Assembly (NCBI RefSeq): GCF_030818415.1
Contig: NZ_JAUTAE010000001.1
Span: forward strand, 3,994,001-4,058,000
Length of the DNA: 64,000 nt
Direction of reading: 5' to 3'
DNA from: Sphingomonas sp. SORGH_AS_0950
GTDB taxonomy: Bacteria; Pseudomonadota; Alphaproteobacteria; Sphingomonadales; Sphingomonadaceae
In this document: piece by piece, positions 18,497 to 29,867 of the stretch
Numbering within the stretch: the stretch's first letter is position 1
Layout of the letters: every line of letters starts with the position of its first letter
The notes under the pieces: model-generated
Databases searched by the model: none
Seen by the model: only the letters and a program-made list of their open reading frames with translations
What the model was told of the DNA's origin: nothing
Translations under genes and position numbers: made by a program

Positions 18497-21328
18497 TCAG
18501 AATTTGCCGCGAATGCCGAAGGTGACGTAGCGTCCGACGACATCGTGCAGGCTCTGGTTGGCCGGATAGGACAGGCCCGGCAGCGCGCTGGCGTAGAGCG
18601 GGGCCTGTCGATCGAACAGGTTGCGCACGTTGACGAAGGGCGAGAAGCGGCCGCCCGCGACGTCGTAGCTGATGTTCAGATCGGTGTAGAACACGTTCGG
18701 CATCCGGTTGGACGCGTCGGCGATCACATAGCTGGCCCGCGTCGAGCGGTCATAGCGGCCGATCCACCGTTCCTGCACGTTCAGGTTGAAGCCGCCGTTC
18801 GCGTAGTTCACCGACAGGTTGCCCCGCCATTTGGGATAGCCCGCGCCGTTGCCGCCGACGGAGGTGTTCGCGGTGCCCGCCAGTTCCTCGGCCGGCTGCG
18901 TCGCGCTCGTCTGCAACCTCAGCACCGGCACATAGCTGGCGAAGGCGCGCAGGGCCAGTTGCCCCTGACCCACGCCGAAGGTGTAGGAGGATTCGAAATC
19001 GAACCCCCGCGTCCGCAGCGAGGCGCTGTTCAGCGGCGAAACCAGGATGGCCGTGGGGACGGTCGAGCCGGACGTGCGGACGATCAGGTTGCACACCGGG
19101 GCGTTCCCACCGCTGGCCTGGCAATCGTCATAGGCCTGTTGCGCGTCCTGAACGGTGATCGCATCGCGCAGCTTCAGGTCGAAATAGTCGATGGCGAGGC
19201 GCGCGCCGGGCAGCCAGGAGGGCGAATAGACGAAGCCCGCACTGGTGGTCAGCCCCTTCTCGGGCTTGAGCGCGGCGTTGCCGCCCGAGATCGCCTGGGT
19301 GGGGAAATTGCCCACGCCGGGGATTGACAAGCCGAAGACGTTGATCGAGCGCGAGGCGAACAGGTCGTACAGGGTGGGCGCCCGGATGTCGCGCGAACGC
19401 GTCGCCCGGATGACCAGATCGTCGACCGGCTGATAGACCAGGCCCGCCTTCCACGTCGTCACGCCGCCGCTGGTGCTATAGTCGGTATAGCGGACCGCAC
19501 CGTTCAGGTTGAGCGAACGGCCGAGCGCGCTGTCCTTGGCCAGCGGAATGTCGACCTCGCCGAACACCTCCTTGACGTCGTAACGGCCCTTGGCGCTGCC
19601 GACGTTCGTGAAGCTGTGGCCGAGCGTCCCGCTGGGCACGAAACGGATGCCGGTGAAGTCGGTCGCCACGCCGGGATCGGAATTGCTGGTCTCGACCAGC
19701 GACTGGCGCCGATATTCGCCGCCGACCGCCACCGACACCGGCCCCGCCCATGACGAGAAGGGCGAACCCGAGATCGAGCCGCTGACCACGTCCAGTTCGT
19801 TGACGACGCGGTAGCGCGAATAGTCGTTGACATAGGCGACCGCCGCCGCCGACGGCGAACCCTCTCCGAACAGGTTGAGCGGAACGCAGCCCGGATACAG
19901 GCCGGGATTGGTCAGGCTGACCCGGCAGACGATGTTGCCGCTGCCGTCCCTCACCGCGTCGAGCGCGGCGTAGAATTTCTGGTTGTTGACCTCCAGCCCC
20001 TTCACGTCGAGCTGGGTGCGGCCATGGGAATAGGCCAGGTTCCAGCGATAATCGCCGAAGCGTCCGTCGACGCCCGCCGTGACATTGTAGCTGCGGTTGA
20101 ACGCGTCGGACACGCGCTGGCCCAGGTCGCGGCTATAGCGCGACATCGTGATCGGCGCGCCGCCCGAGGCGGCGGTGAGCTGCGCCTGTTGCTGCGCCGA
20201 CAGGAAGGCGTTGGTGGGCGAGAACAGGATGCTGCCGAAATGGAAGTCGGAGCCGTAATAGCCGATATTGCGCGAGTCGGCGTAGCTGCCCTGGACGAAG
20301 GCGTTGACGCCCGGCGCGACGTCCATCGACAGGCGTGCAAAGGCCTGGTTGGTCTTCAGGCTGCCGGTCAGGCCGAGCTGATCGAAATAGGCCCCGTCGC
20401 CGCCGATATTGATCGATGGATTGCCCGTCGCCGTCCCCCCGTTGAACGCGGTCAGCGCGCCGCCCGGCTGGAAGGCGAGGCCAAGCGCAGGCAGCAATCC
20501 GCCGAACGACGAGAAGCTCAGCCGGGTGTTGGCCGCGGTGACATAGGGATTGGCGGCGGTCCCGGCGCCGACCAGGCTATAGAGATTGCCCGCATAGCGT
20601 CGGTCGTAGCGGCTGAAGATACCGGCTGAGTCGTAATGTTCGAAGCTGGCGATCAGGTGCGCCCGGTCGCCGAGCAGCCCCGTCCCGACCGCCACGCCCG
20701 CGCGCAGGCTTGGTGCGTCGCCGCGCGTCGAGACGCCCTTTTGCAGCGTGTATTTGACGCCCGTGAATGTCTTGTCGAGGACATAGTTGACCACGCCGCT
20801 GACCGCGTCCGAACCATAGGTCGCCGACGCACCGGCCGTGACCACGTCGACGCGCTGGACCAGCATCTGGGGCAGGGTGTTGACGTCGACGCTGCCGTCG
20901 AAACTGGTCGGCGGCAGCCGCCGCCCGTCGAACAGGATCAGCGCGCGCGCGGGCCCGATGCCGCGCAGGTTCAGATAGTTGCCGTTGCTGGGCGTGTTGG
21001 CGTTGGTCTGGCCATAGCTGGTCTGGCTGACCGAATTGCTGAACTGCGGCAACTGGTTGAGCCCGTCGGCGATGTTGCTGGGCGCGGTGCGGGTCAGTTC
21101 GCCCGCGCTCAGGACGGTCACGGGGCTGGGCGACTTGCTGCCGTCGCGCACCACGCGCGATCCGGTGACGACGATGTCCTTCTGCCCATCGGCGCCGTCG
21201 TTCGCCGGGCTGGCCTGGGCCTCGATCCCGGTGGCGGTCGTGGGTGTCGCCTCCTGCGCTAGTGCCGCGTGCGGCAACGCCATCAGGGAAACACCGGCCA
21301 ATAACATCGAACTATACTGCACGCGCAT
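18497..21328 (-). CDS. TonB-dependent outer membrane receptor
   Basis: A 943-residue TonB-dependent transporter. The signal peptide ends near MALPHAALAQ; the TonB-box/plug start is DIVVTGSRV near residues 50-60. A plug with the typical LNLRGIGPARALILFDGRR and DAVSGVVNYV segments follows, then a barrel ending in YVTFGIRGKF with terminal Phe. It belongs to the large sphingomonad/Caulobacter-type receptors for small organics. The ATG at 21328 has AGGGGG 5 nt upstream. It is the first gene of the minus-strand run that holds the nitrilase and mandelate-type enzymes and diverges from an AraC regulator. Uptake of the pathway's precursor, such as an aromatic nitrile glycoside, is inferred only. Confidence 0.9.
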   Translation of the reverse strand: MRVQYSSMLLAGVSLMALPHAALAQEATPTTATGIEAQASPANDGADGQKDIVVTGSRVVRDGSKSPSPVTVLSAGELTRTAPSNIADGLNQLPQFSNSVSQTSYGQTNANTPSNGNYLNLRGIGPARALILFDGRRLPPTSFDGSVDVNTLPQMLVQRVDVVTAGASATYGSDAVSGVVNYVLDKTFTGVKYTLQKGVSTRGDAPSLRAGVAVGTGLLGDRAHLIASFEHYDSAGIFSRYDRRYAGNLYSLVGAGTAANPYVTAANTRLSFSSFGGLLPALGLAFQPGGALTAFNGGTATGNPSINIGGDGAYFDQLGLTGSLKTNQAFARLSMDVAPGVNAFVQGSYADSRNIGYYGSDFHFGSILFSPTNAFLSAQQQAQLTAASGGAPITMSRYSRDLGQRVSDAFNRSYNVTAGVDGRFGDYRWNLAYSHGRTQLDVKGLEVNNQKFYAALDAVRDGSGNIVCRVSLTNPGLYPGCVPLNLFGEGSPSAAAVAYVNDYSRYRVVNELDVVSGSISGSPFSSWAGPVSVAVGGEYRRQSLVETSNSDPGVATDFTGIRFVPSGTLGHSFTNVGSAKGRYDVKEVFGEVDIPLAKDSALGRSLNLNGAVRYTDYSTSGGVTTWKAGLVYQPVDDLVIRATRSRDIRAPTLYDLFASRSINVFGLSIPGVGNFPTQAISGGNAALKPEKGLTTSAGFVYSPSWLPGARLAIDYFDLKLRDAITVQDAQQAYDDCQASGGNAPVCNLIVRTSGSTVPTAILVSPLNSASLRTRGFDFESSYTFGVGQGQLALRAFASYVPVLRLQTSATQPAEELAGTANTSVGGNGAGYPKWRGNLSVNYANGGFNLNVQERWIGRYDRSTRASYVIADASNRMPNVFYTDLNISYDVAGGRFSPFVNVRNLFDRQAPLYASALPGLSYPANQSLHDVVGRYVTFGIRGKF

Positions 21329-21635
21329 AACGCCCCCTTCCTATGAACCAGGACCTCCTGACGGCGCCGCTCGAGCCTCTTTCGGGCTGGATGTCGGCCT
21401 ATGGGTGCGAACCTGCAAAGCCCGACCCACAAGACGGATAGTCTGCGAGGACGATCGGAAAAACTTGTACGGGACGGCCTGTTTTCAGGTGTGGAGCGGC
21501 GCAGGACAGGGGCGGTGGCGTCCCTGGGGGCCGGTCGGGGCGCTGGCGACCGGGCCATGGAATAAGGGCTTGCGGCCGAACCGGTCCCTATGAGAGCATC
21601 GCTCCCTTCAGCCCTCCGGCACACGAGGATGCATC
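21329..21635. promoter_or_regulatory. Divergent intergenic region between TonB receptor and AraC regulator (no gene seen)
   Basis: This 307-bp gap has no credible reading frame. It should contain the promoters of the receptor-nitrilase run (leftward) and of the AraC gene (rightward), and the regulator's binding sites. I could not pick clear -35/-10 boxes; the most AT-rich part is around 21450-21480. A GGCCGAACCGGTCCC-like segment near 21570 has partial dyad symmetry. Confidence 0.4.
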
Positions 21636-22580
21636 GTGGACGTTGAAAGCATGAAGCGCAGGCAGGTCGATGCCGTCAGCTTTGCCGCTTGGCGGGAGAC
21701 GGTGCGCGAACAGATCGTCGATCTCGATTGCGCGCGCGCGGATGACGGCCCGTTCCACGCCTCGATCAGCAGTTGCGACCTGTTGGGAACCCGCATCGCC
21801 AAGGTCGCCGCCGGGCGCCACCATGTCTCGCGCGATCGCCGCCGGATCGCATCCGACCATGACGAATATGTCCTGCTGACCGTGCTGGTCGAGGGCCGGG
21901 TGACGATCTGCCAGGGCAGCCGCGAGGCACGTCTTCAGGTCGGCGACATGGCGATCTATGACAGCACGCGGCCCTATGATTTCTTCGTGGAGGAACCCTT
22001 CGTCCAGACCGTCCTGCGGCTCAGCCGCAAGGACATGGCCCGCCAGATCCGCAGCCTGGACGATCTGACCGCTTGCCCCATCTCGGGCACGCGGGGCACC
22101 GGACGGCTGGCGGCACGCTTCATCTGCGATCTCGAGGATCAGCTGGGCCATATCGATCCCCGCAGCGCGCCCGCGCTCCATGGTGCGCTGATCGATCTGG
22201 TCGGCGCGGCCTTCACCGAACAGACCTCCGACCGGCGCCCGCCGCTGCGCGAACAGCGGCACGTGCTGATGACGCGTATCGTCCAGTTCGTCGACACGCA
22301 TTTCTGCGAAGAGACGCTGACGTGCGAGCGCGTCGCGGAAACCTTTGGCTTGTCGGAACGCTATCTGCGCAAGCTGTTCGCGGAAAGCGAACGGTCGCTG
22401 TCGGAACGGATCTGGCACCTCAGGCTGGAAAAGGCCAAGCGCGACCTTCGCGGCAATCTGGCCTATCGGTCGTCCGTCACGTCCGTCGCCTATGATTGCG
22501 GGTTCAAGGATCCCGCGCATTTCAGCCGCGCTTTCAAGGAGAAATATGGCATGACCCCGCGCGATTACGCACGGGGCTGA
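21636..22580 (+). CDS. AraC-family transcriptional regulator (FeaR-like sensor domain)
   Basis: A 314-residue regulator. The N-terminal 200 residues look like the AraC-binding-like domain found in FeaR/NahR-type activators (the DHDEYVLLTVLVEGRVTICQ to GDMAIYDSTRPYDF segment). The C-terminal two helix-turn-helix motifs include VAETFGLSERYLRKLF and VAYDCGFKDPAHFSRAFK. The GTG at 21636 has AGGA 7 nt upstream and is preferred over an ATG at 21651. Divergent from the TonB receptor run, it is the best candidate activator of the nitrile/mandelate cluster. The effector is unknown. Confidence 0.85.
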   Translation: MDVESMKRRQVDAVSFAAWRETVREQIVDLDCARADDGPFHASISSCDLLGTRIAKVAAGRHHVSRDRRRIASDHDEYVLLTVLVEGRVTICQGSREARLQVGDMAIYDSTRPYDFFVEEPFVQTVLRLSRKDMARQIRSLDDLTACPISGTRGTGRLAARFICDLEDQLGHIDPRSAPALHGALIDLVGAAFTEQTSDRRPPLREQRHVLMTRIVQFVDTHFCEETLTCERVAETFGLSERYLRKLFAESERSLSERIWHLRLEKAKRDLRGNLAYRSSVTSVAYDCGFKDPAHFSRAFKEKYGMTPRDYARG

Positions 22581-22619
22581 CTTCCACTCCGCCGGAAAGG
22601 CCGATGCCGCGTCCGGACG

Positions 22620-23495
22620 TCAGTCGCCTGCGGCCTTGCGATAGGCGCTGGGAGACACGCCCGCATGGCGGCTGAAGAAGCGGGTGAAATAGGCCGGGTC
22701 GGAAAAGCCGATGGCATAGCCGACCTCCGCCACCGACATATTGGTATAGAGAAGCGCGCGCTTGGCATCGAGCATGGCACGCTGGTCCAGCATCGCGGCG
22801 GGTGACAGCGCCGCGACCCGCGCGCAGGCGACACGCAGGCGGCTTTCGCTGGTCCCCAGCGCCTCGGCATAATCGGCGATGGGTTCGCGCAGCCGGAAAC
22901 GCTCGTCGATCCTGGCGCGGAAGCGGGCGACCAGGCTGTGGTGATGGCCCGGGATGGCGGGGGCATGGTCGCGCATCCTGTCGAGCGAGCGCAGCGTCTC
23001 GACCAGGATCGTCAGCAGCGCGGCATCGACCGCCGCGCGGTGCCCCGGTCCCGACCATAGCAGCTCGCGCATCAGCGTCGCGATCTGCGCGCCGATCCGG
23101 TCGGTCGGCATATCGTCCGAGCCGATGACCCCGGCCTGTTCGAAAACGGCGGCGAGCCCCGGATAGCGGCTGTCGAGCAGCGTCAGATGCCGGACCGACA
23201 AGGTCACGACCGCGCCCGCCGACTCGTGATGCCAGTCGAAACCATGCACGATCCCCGCCGGTACGATCACCAGCGCGGGCGCGCTGACGGCCAGGCTCTT
23301 CGTCTCGGCGCGCATGGTGCCGCCGCCTTCTTCCAGCAGGAAGAGCTGGATCAGATCGGCATGGGCGTGCGGCAGAATCGTCCATTCATGCGGGCGCGAG
23401 CGGCTGTCCAGCCGTTCGGCATGGACGAAGCCCTCCTCCACCGCGCGGTGCGGTTCGCCATAGAGATAGAAGCTGGGAATGGCCGCGGACACCAT
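22620..23495 (-). CDS. pobR: AraC-family regulator, PobR-like
   Basis: A 291-residue AraC-type activator with an N-terminal cupin-like domain (LPHAHADLIQLFLLEEGGG, then VPAGIVHGFDW) and a C-terminal helix-turn-helix pair including MSVAEVGYAIGFSDPAYFTRFF. It is transcribed divergently from pobA with 127 bp between starts. This is the standard arrangement of PobR, which activates 4-hydroxybenzoate hydroxylase in response to 4-hydroxybenzoate. The role is inferred from position and family; the binding site was not identified. Confidence 0.82.
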   Translation of the reverse strand: MVSAAIPSFYLYGEPHRAVEEGFVHAERLDSRSRPHEWTILPHAHADLIQLFLLEEGGGTMRAETKSLAVSAPALVIVPAGIVHGFDWHHESAGAVVTLSVRHLTLLDSRYPGLAAVFEQAGVIGSDDMPTDRIGAQIATLMRELLWSGPGHRAAVDAALLTILVETLRSLDRMRDHAPAIPGHHHSLVARFRARIDERFRLREPIADYAEALGTSESRLRVACARVAALSPAAMLDQRAMLDAKRALLYTNMSVAEVGYAIGFSDPAYFTRFFSRHAGVSPSAYRKAAGD

Positions 23496-23622
23496 CCGGC
23501 CATGCTATTGCGCGGCAACCGGATCGTCCAACTTTTTGCGCGCCCCGTCCATCGCACGCCGCCATCGCAAAGCGCATGATCGGCACAAGTCGGCGGACAG
23601 GCCGACAGTCGAGAGGATGGAT

Positions 23623-25517
<1,895 letters not shown>

Positions 25518-25521
<4 letters not shown>

Positions 25522-26156
25522 GCTGGGCCCGCGACGAGATGGCGGCGCGCGCCGCGCGCGAGCTGCAGGACGGCTTCTACGTCAATTTGGGCATCGGCAT
25601 CCCGACTTTGGTCGCAAATCATGTTCCGGCCGGGATCGACGTCACGCTTCAGTCGGAAAACGGCCTGCTGGGCATCGGGCCATTTCCCTATGAGGGCGAG
25701 GCGGACCCGGACCTCATCAATGCGGGCAAGCAGACGGTCACGACGCTGCCGACTTCCAGCTTCTTTTCCAGCGCGGACAGCTTCGCGATGATCCGGGGCG
25801 GCCATATCGACATGGCGGTGCTGGGCGCGATGGAGGTGTCGGCGGGCGGCGACATCGCCAACTGGACGATTCCGGGCAAGATGGTGAAGGGCATGGGCGG
25901 CGCGATGGACCTGGTCGCGGGCGTCAAGCGCATCGTCGTGGTGATGGACCATGCCAGCAAGTCCGGGACCCCCAAGATCCTGCCCGAATGCACCTTGCCG
26001 CTGACCGGCAAGGCCTGTGTCGACCTGATCGTCACCGACCTGTGCGTGATGGCGTGCGACAAGCCGGGGTTGCGGCTGATCGAACTGGCGCCCGGCGTGA
26101 CGCTGGACGAGGTGCGCGCCAAGACGGGTGCGCCCTTCGCGGAGCAGCCGGCATGA
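25518..26156 (+). CDS. pcaJ: 3-oxoadipate CoA-transferase subunit B
   Basis: A 212-residue beta subunit paired with PcaI. It keeps the [12 protein letters not shown] segment and the catalytic Glu in the [10 protein letters not shown] motif near residue 46. It overlaps pcaI and pcaH by ATGA at each end, which favours balanced synthesis. Function follows from the family and from the adjacent protocatechuate genes; acetoacetate CoA-transferase is a less likely alternative given the operon. Confidence 0.93.
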
Positions 26157-26860
26157 TCGGCTATAGCAGGGACGATGCGGGCGCGCCGCCGCTGCTGGTG
26201 CCCGACTATCGCTCCACGGCGACGCGGGCACCGCTTCGGCCGCCGATCGCAATCCCGCCGACGCTGACCGAGACGACCGGGCCTGGCGGCTGCTGGGACC
26301 GGCTGATGGGATCGGCGCTCGCCGACCTGACGAAGCAGCACAAGGCCGAGCCTTTGGGCCAGCGGATCATCGTCGCGGGCCGCGTGCTGGACGAACAGGG
26401 GCGCCCGGTGCCCGATACAGTCATGGAAATCTGGCAGGCCAATGCCGCCGGACGCTATATCCATGCCAAGGACCAGTGGGACGCGCCGCACGACCCCAAT
26501 TTTACCGGCGCGGGACGGGTGGTGACCGATGCGGAGGGACGGTATCGCTTCGTGACGGTGCGACCCGGCGCCTATCCCTGGGGCAACCACCGCAATGCCT
26601 GGCGGCCCGCGCATATCCATCTCTCGCTGCTGGGCCCCGCCTTTGCGACGCGGCTGGTGACGCAGCTCTATTTTCCCGACGACCCGCTGATCGAGATCGA
26701 TCCGATCGCCAATGCGGTGCCGATGCCCTACCGCCAGCGGCTGGTCGCGCGGCTGGACATGGATGTGACCGAGCCCAACTGGGCGCTCGGCTATCGCTTC
26801 GACGTGGTGCTGAAGGGGCGCGAGCAGACGCCCTTCGAGGAGGATCATCATGACCATTGA
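26153..26860 (+). CDS. pcaH: Protocatechuate 3,4-dioxygenase beta subunit
   Basis: The 235-residue beta subunit carries the non-haem Fe(III) site of the intradiol dioxygenase that opens the ring of protocatechuate between C3 and C4. The iron ligands are visible as Tyr in NAAGRY, Tyr in RPGAYPW and the two His of PAHIHLSL. The start ATG overlaps the pcaJ stop. The gene ends 11 nt inside pcaG. Together with PcaG it forms the alpha-beta enzyme. Confidence 0.94.
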   Translation: MIGYSRDDAGAPPLLVPDYRSTATRAPLRPPIAIPPTLTETTGPGGCWDRLMGSALADLTKQHKAEPLGQRIIVAGRVLDEQGRPVPDTVMEIWQANAAGRYIHAKDQWDAPHDPNFTGAGRVVTDAEGRYRFVTVRPGAYPWGNHRNAWRPAHIHLSLLGPAFATRLVTQLYFPDDPLIEIDPIANAVPMPYRQRLVARLDMDVTEPNWALGYRFDVVLKGREQTPFEEDHHDH

Positions 26861-27545
26861 TCCCGCCGACCTACGCCCCGAAGCGCGCGCCGACAATCAG
26901 GACCCGGCGCTGTTCGGCCAGACGCCCAGCCAGACGGTCGGGCCGTTCTTCCACTACGGCTTGCCCTGGCGGGGCGGCGCGGACCTGGTCGGCCGGTCCG
27001 ACATGGGCGCGCGGCCCGAACTGATGCCCGAGGCGCATTATGTGCTGAACCTGTCCGCGCCGACCGGCACGCCCGAGGGGCAGGTCATCGAGGTCACCGG
27101 CCGCGTGCTCGACGGACAGGGCGCCGTGGTGCCCGATGCGATGGTCGAGATATGGCAGGCCAATGCGGCGGGTCGCTATCGCAGCAGGGACGATACCCGG
27201 CAGGAGGTGCCGATCGATCCGCATTTCGTCGGCTTCGGTCGGTCCGCGACCGATGAGGAGGGCCGCTTCCGTTTCCGCACGATCATGCCCGGCCGGGTGC
27301 CGGGACCGGCCAATGGCCTTCAGGCGCCGCATCTGGCGGTGTCGATCTTCGCGCGCGGGCTGCTCAGGCGGCTGGCAACCCGCATCTACTTCGAGGGGGC
27401 GGACGGCAACGACACCGATCCGGTCCTCGCGCTCGTCCCGCCGGAGCGTCGCGCCACCCTGATCGCGGTGCAGGGCGCGCCGGGCGTCTGGTCGCTCGAC
27501 CTCGTCCTGCAGGGGGAACGCGAAACGGTGATGTTCGACCTGTGA
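26850..27545 (+). CDS. pcaG: Protocatechuate 3,4-dioxygenase alpha subunit
   Basis: A 231-residue partner of PcaH with the same intradiol dioxygenase fold: TPSQTVGPFFHYGL near the start, [13 protein letters not shown] in the core and IMPGRVPGPANGLQAPHLAVSIFARG. The HIH iron ligands of PcaH are replaced by HLA, as expected for the non-catalytic alpha subunit. It overlaps pcaH by 11 nt and pcaB by ATGA-type overlap. Confidence 0.94.
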   Translation: MTIDPADLRPEARADNQDPALFGQTPSQTVGPFFHYGLPWRGGADLVGRSDMGARPELMPEAHYVLNLSAPTGTPEGQVIEVTGRVLDGQGAVVPDAMVEIWQANAAGRYRSRDDTRQEVPIDPHFVGFGRSATDEEGRFRFRTIMPGRVPGPANGLQAPHLAVSIFARGLLRRLATRIYFEGADGNDTDPVLALVPPERRATLIAVQGAPGVWSLDLVLQGERETVMFDL

Positions 27546-28684
27546 CCAGCCTGTTGCCCCTCCGCCCGGCCGCGACGCCGGACATGATCGCGATATTCGA
27601 CGATGCGGCGACCATCGCCCATGCCTGCGCCTTCGAGGTGGCGCTGGCACAGGCGCAGGCCGCCCATGGGCTGATCCCGGCAGCAGTGGCGGAGGCCATC
27701 GCCAAGGGTGTCTCCCAGGCCCGGATCGACCCGACCGTGCTGGCGGATGCGGCGGCCCTGGCGGGAACGTTGGCCATCCCGTTGGTCGAACATCTGCGCG
27801 GCGCGCTGTCGGGCGAGCCGCGCAGGGCGCTGCATCGCGGCGCGACCAGCCAGGATGTGGCGGACAGCGTGATGATGATGCAGGTCCGCGCCGCGCTTCC
27901 CCTGGTCGCGCGCGATGGCCGCCGGATGGTCGCGGCCCTGGCGGCCCTCGCGGCGACGCATCGTGCGACCCCGGCGATCGGGCGCACGCTGCTGCAGGAC
28001 GCGATCCCGGTCGCCTTCGGCCTGCGGCTGGCGCAGGCTGCGGCGGGGATCGACGAGGCGCTCGATCAACTGGAAGAGGCCGTGGAACGCCATGCCCTCA
28101 TCCAGTTCGGCGGCGCGGCGGGAACGCGCGCCGGATCGGGCGGGCAGGGTGCGGCGGTCGCGGCGCATATGGCGCAGGCCCTGGGGCTGATGGCGGGGGC
28201 GCCCTGGCATGCGCGGCGGACGGGCGTGGCGTCGATCGGCGCGTCGATCGGCATCCTGATCGGCGCGCTGGGCAAGCTGGCCCGCGACGTGTCGCTGCTG
28301 GCGCAGAACGGCGTCGGCGAGGCGCGGGAGCCCGCGATCGCCGGACGCGGCGGCTCCTCGGCGATGGCGCACAAGCGCAATCCGACCGGTTGTCAGGTCG
28401 CGCTGTCCGCCGCGATCCGCGCGCCCGGCCTGGTCGCTTCGCTGCTGGCGGGGATGCCGCAGGAACAGGAACGCGGACTGGGCGGGTGGCAGGCGGAAGG
28501 GCCGGTCCTGGCCGAGCTGTTCCTGCTCGCGTCGGGCAGCGCCGCTGCCATGGCGGTGGTGGCGGAGGGTCTGGACATCGACGGCGTGTCGGTGGCGCGC
28601 AATCTGGCCAGCGCGGGCATGGGCGACGACCTGGGCGAAAGCGCGGCCATCATCGCCGAATTGCTGGGGTTCGAAGGGAACTGA
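27542..28684 (+). CDS. pcaB: 3-carboxy-cis,cis-muconate cycloisomerase
   Basis: A 380-residue member of the fumarase/aspartase superfamily that lactonises 3-carboxymuconate to 4-carboxymuconolactone. The superfamily signature is seen as GSSAMAHKRNP near residue 275, and the HRGATSQDVADS motif near residue 100. It is slightly shorter than some PcaB proteins (about 400-450), mostly at the C-terminus. It overlaps pcaG and is one base from the fused pcaDC gene. Confidence 0.93.
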   Translation: MTSLLPLRPAATPDMIAIFDDAATIAHACAFEVALAQAQAAHGLIPAAVAEAIAKGVSQARIDPTVLADAAALAGTLAIPLVEHLRGALSGEPRRALHRGATSQDVADSVMMMQVRAALPLVARDGRRMVAALAALAATHRATPAIGRTLLQDAIPVAFGLRLAQAAAGIDEALDQLEEAVERHALIQFGGAAGTRAGSGGQGAAVAAHMAQALGLMAGAPWHARRTGVASIGASIGILIGALGKLARDVSLLAQNGVGEAREPAIAGRGGSSAMAHKRNPTGCQVALSAAIRAPGLVASLLAGMPQEQERGLGGWQAEGPVLAELFLLASGSAAAMAVVAEGLDIDGVSVARNLASAGMGDDLGESAAIIAELLGFEGN

Positions 28685-28685
28685 T

Positions 28686-29867
28686 ATGGCGTTCACGACA
28701 CGCGGCGGCGTCCGCCTGCACTGGCGGCTGGAGGGCGCGGACGATCGTCCGGTGCTGGTGCTGCTCAACTCGATCGGCACGGATATCGGCCTTTGGGACC
28801 GGACCGTGCCGTTGCTGCTCCCCGCCTTTCGCCTGCTGCGCATCGATGCGCGCGGGCATGGCGGGTCGGATGCCCCGGACGGCGACTATAGCCTGGCGAT
28901 GCTGGCCGCCGATGTCGCCGCGATCATGGACGATGCGGGCATCCGGACCGCGGCGGTGGCGGGCGTGTCGCTGGGCGGCATGGTCGCGATGCAATTGGCG
29001 CTCGACCATCCGGAACGGGTGTCGGCGCTGGCGCTGATCTGCACCTCGGCGACGATGGACCCCGCCGCGTGGAGCGCGCGGATCGACATGGTACGGGCCC
29101 AGGGCACCGGTGCCATTGCCGAAATGGCGGTCGGGCGCTTCCTGTCGCCCGACTTCGCCGCGCAGCATCCCGACATCGCCGCGACGCTGCGCGACGGCAT
29201 CGCGCGCCAGGCCGATACGGGTTATGCCGGGGCGGGCGCGGCGATCCGCGACATGGCGCTGATCGACCGGATTGCGGGGCTGGTCGTGCCGACCCTGGTC
29301 GTTACCGCGATGCGCGACGTCTCCACCCCCTATGCCGGGCATGGCGAGCATCTGGTCGCGACCATCCCCGGCGCGCGCCATGCCGGGGTCGAGGGGGCGC
29401 ACCTGCCACCGATCGAGGCGCCGGCCGCGCTGGCCACCGCGCTCCGCCGGTTCCTGACCACCGACGAAACGGTCGAGGCGGCGAGCGATACACTGTTCGA
29501 GGCGGGGCTAATCAACCGCCGCCGGGTGCTGGGCGATGCATGGGTCGAACGCAGCCTGGCGAAGCGCACGCCCCTGACGGCCGATTTCCAGGCGATGATC
29601 ACCCGGATCGCCTGGGGCGAGATCTGGGGTCGGCCGGGGCTGGACGATCGGACCCGCCGCCTGATCGTGCTGGCGATCACCTGCGCACTGGGGCGCTGGG
29701 AGGAATTCGCGCTGCACGTCCGCGCCGGGCTGACCCAGGGCGGCTTTACCCGCGACGAGCTGAAGGAAGTGCTGATGCAGGCCGCCATCTATGCGGGCGT
29801 ACCCGCCGCCAATACCGGCTTTGCCGAGGCGCAGAAGATCATCGACATGCTGGAACAGGACGCCTGA
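28686..29867 (+). CDS. pcaL: Fused 3-oxoadipate enol-lactonase / 4-carboxymuconolactone decarboxylase
   Basis: A 393-residue two-domain protein. Residues about 1-255 are an alpha/beta hydrolase (PcaD) with Ser in GVSLGGM, a DARGHGGSD loop and His in EGAHLPPIEAP. Residues about 270-393 are a carboxymuconolactone decarboxylase domain (PcaC) with WGEIWGRPGLDDRTRRLIVL and ALHVRAGLTQGGFTRDE. Domain order is PcaD-PcaC, the form called PcaL in Streptomyces and in some proteobacteria. It performs two consecutive steps, giving 3-oxoadipate. It overlaps pcaF by one base (TGATG). Confidence 0.93.
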   Translation: MAFTTRGGVRLHWRLEGADDRPVLVLLNSIGTDIGLWDRTVPLLLPAFRLLRIDARGHGGSDAPDGDYSLAMLAADVAAIMDDAGIRTAAVAGVSLGGMVAMQLALDHPERVSALALICTSATMDPAAWSARIDMVRAQGTGAIAEMAVGRFLSPDFAAQHPDIAATLRDGIARQADTGYAGAGAAIRDMALIDRIAGLVVPTLVVTAMRDVSTPYAGHGEHLVATIPGARHAGVEGAHLPPIEAPAALATALRRFLTTDETVEAASDTLFEAGLINRRRVLGDAWVERSLAKRTPLTADFQAMITRIAWGEIWGRPGLDDRTRRLIVLAITCALGRWEEFALHVRAGLTQGGFTRDELKEVLMQAAIYAGVPAANTGFAEAQKIIDMLEQDA

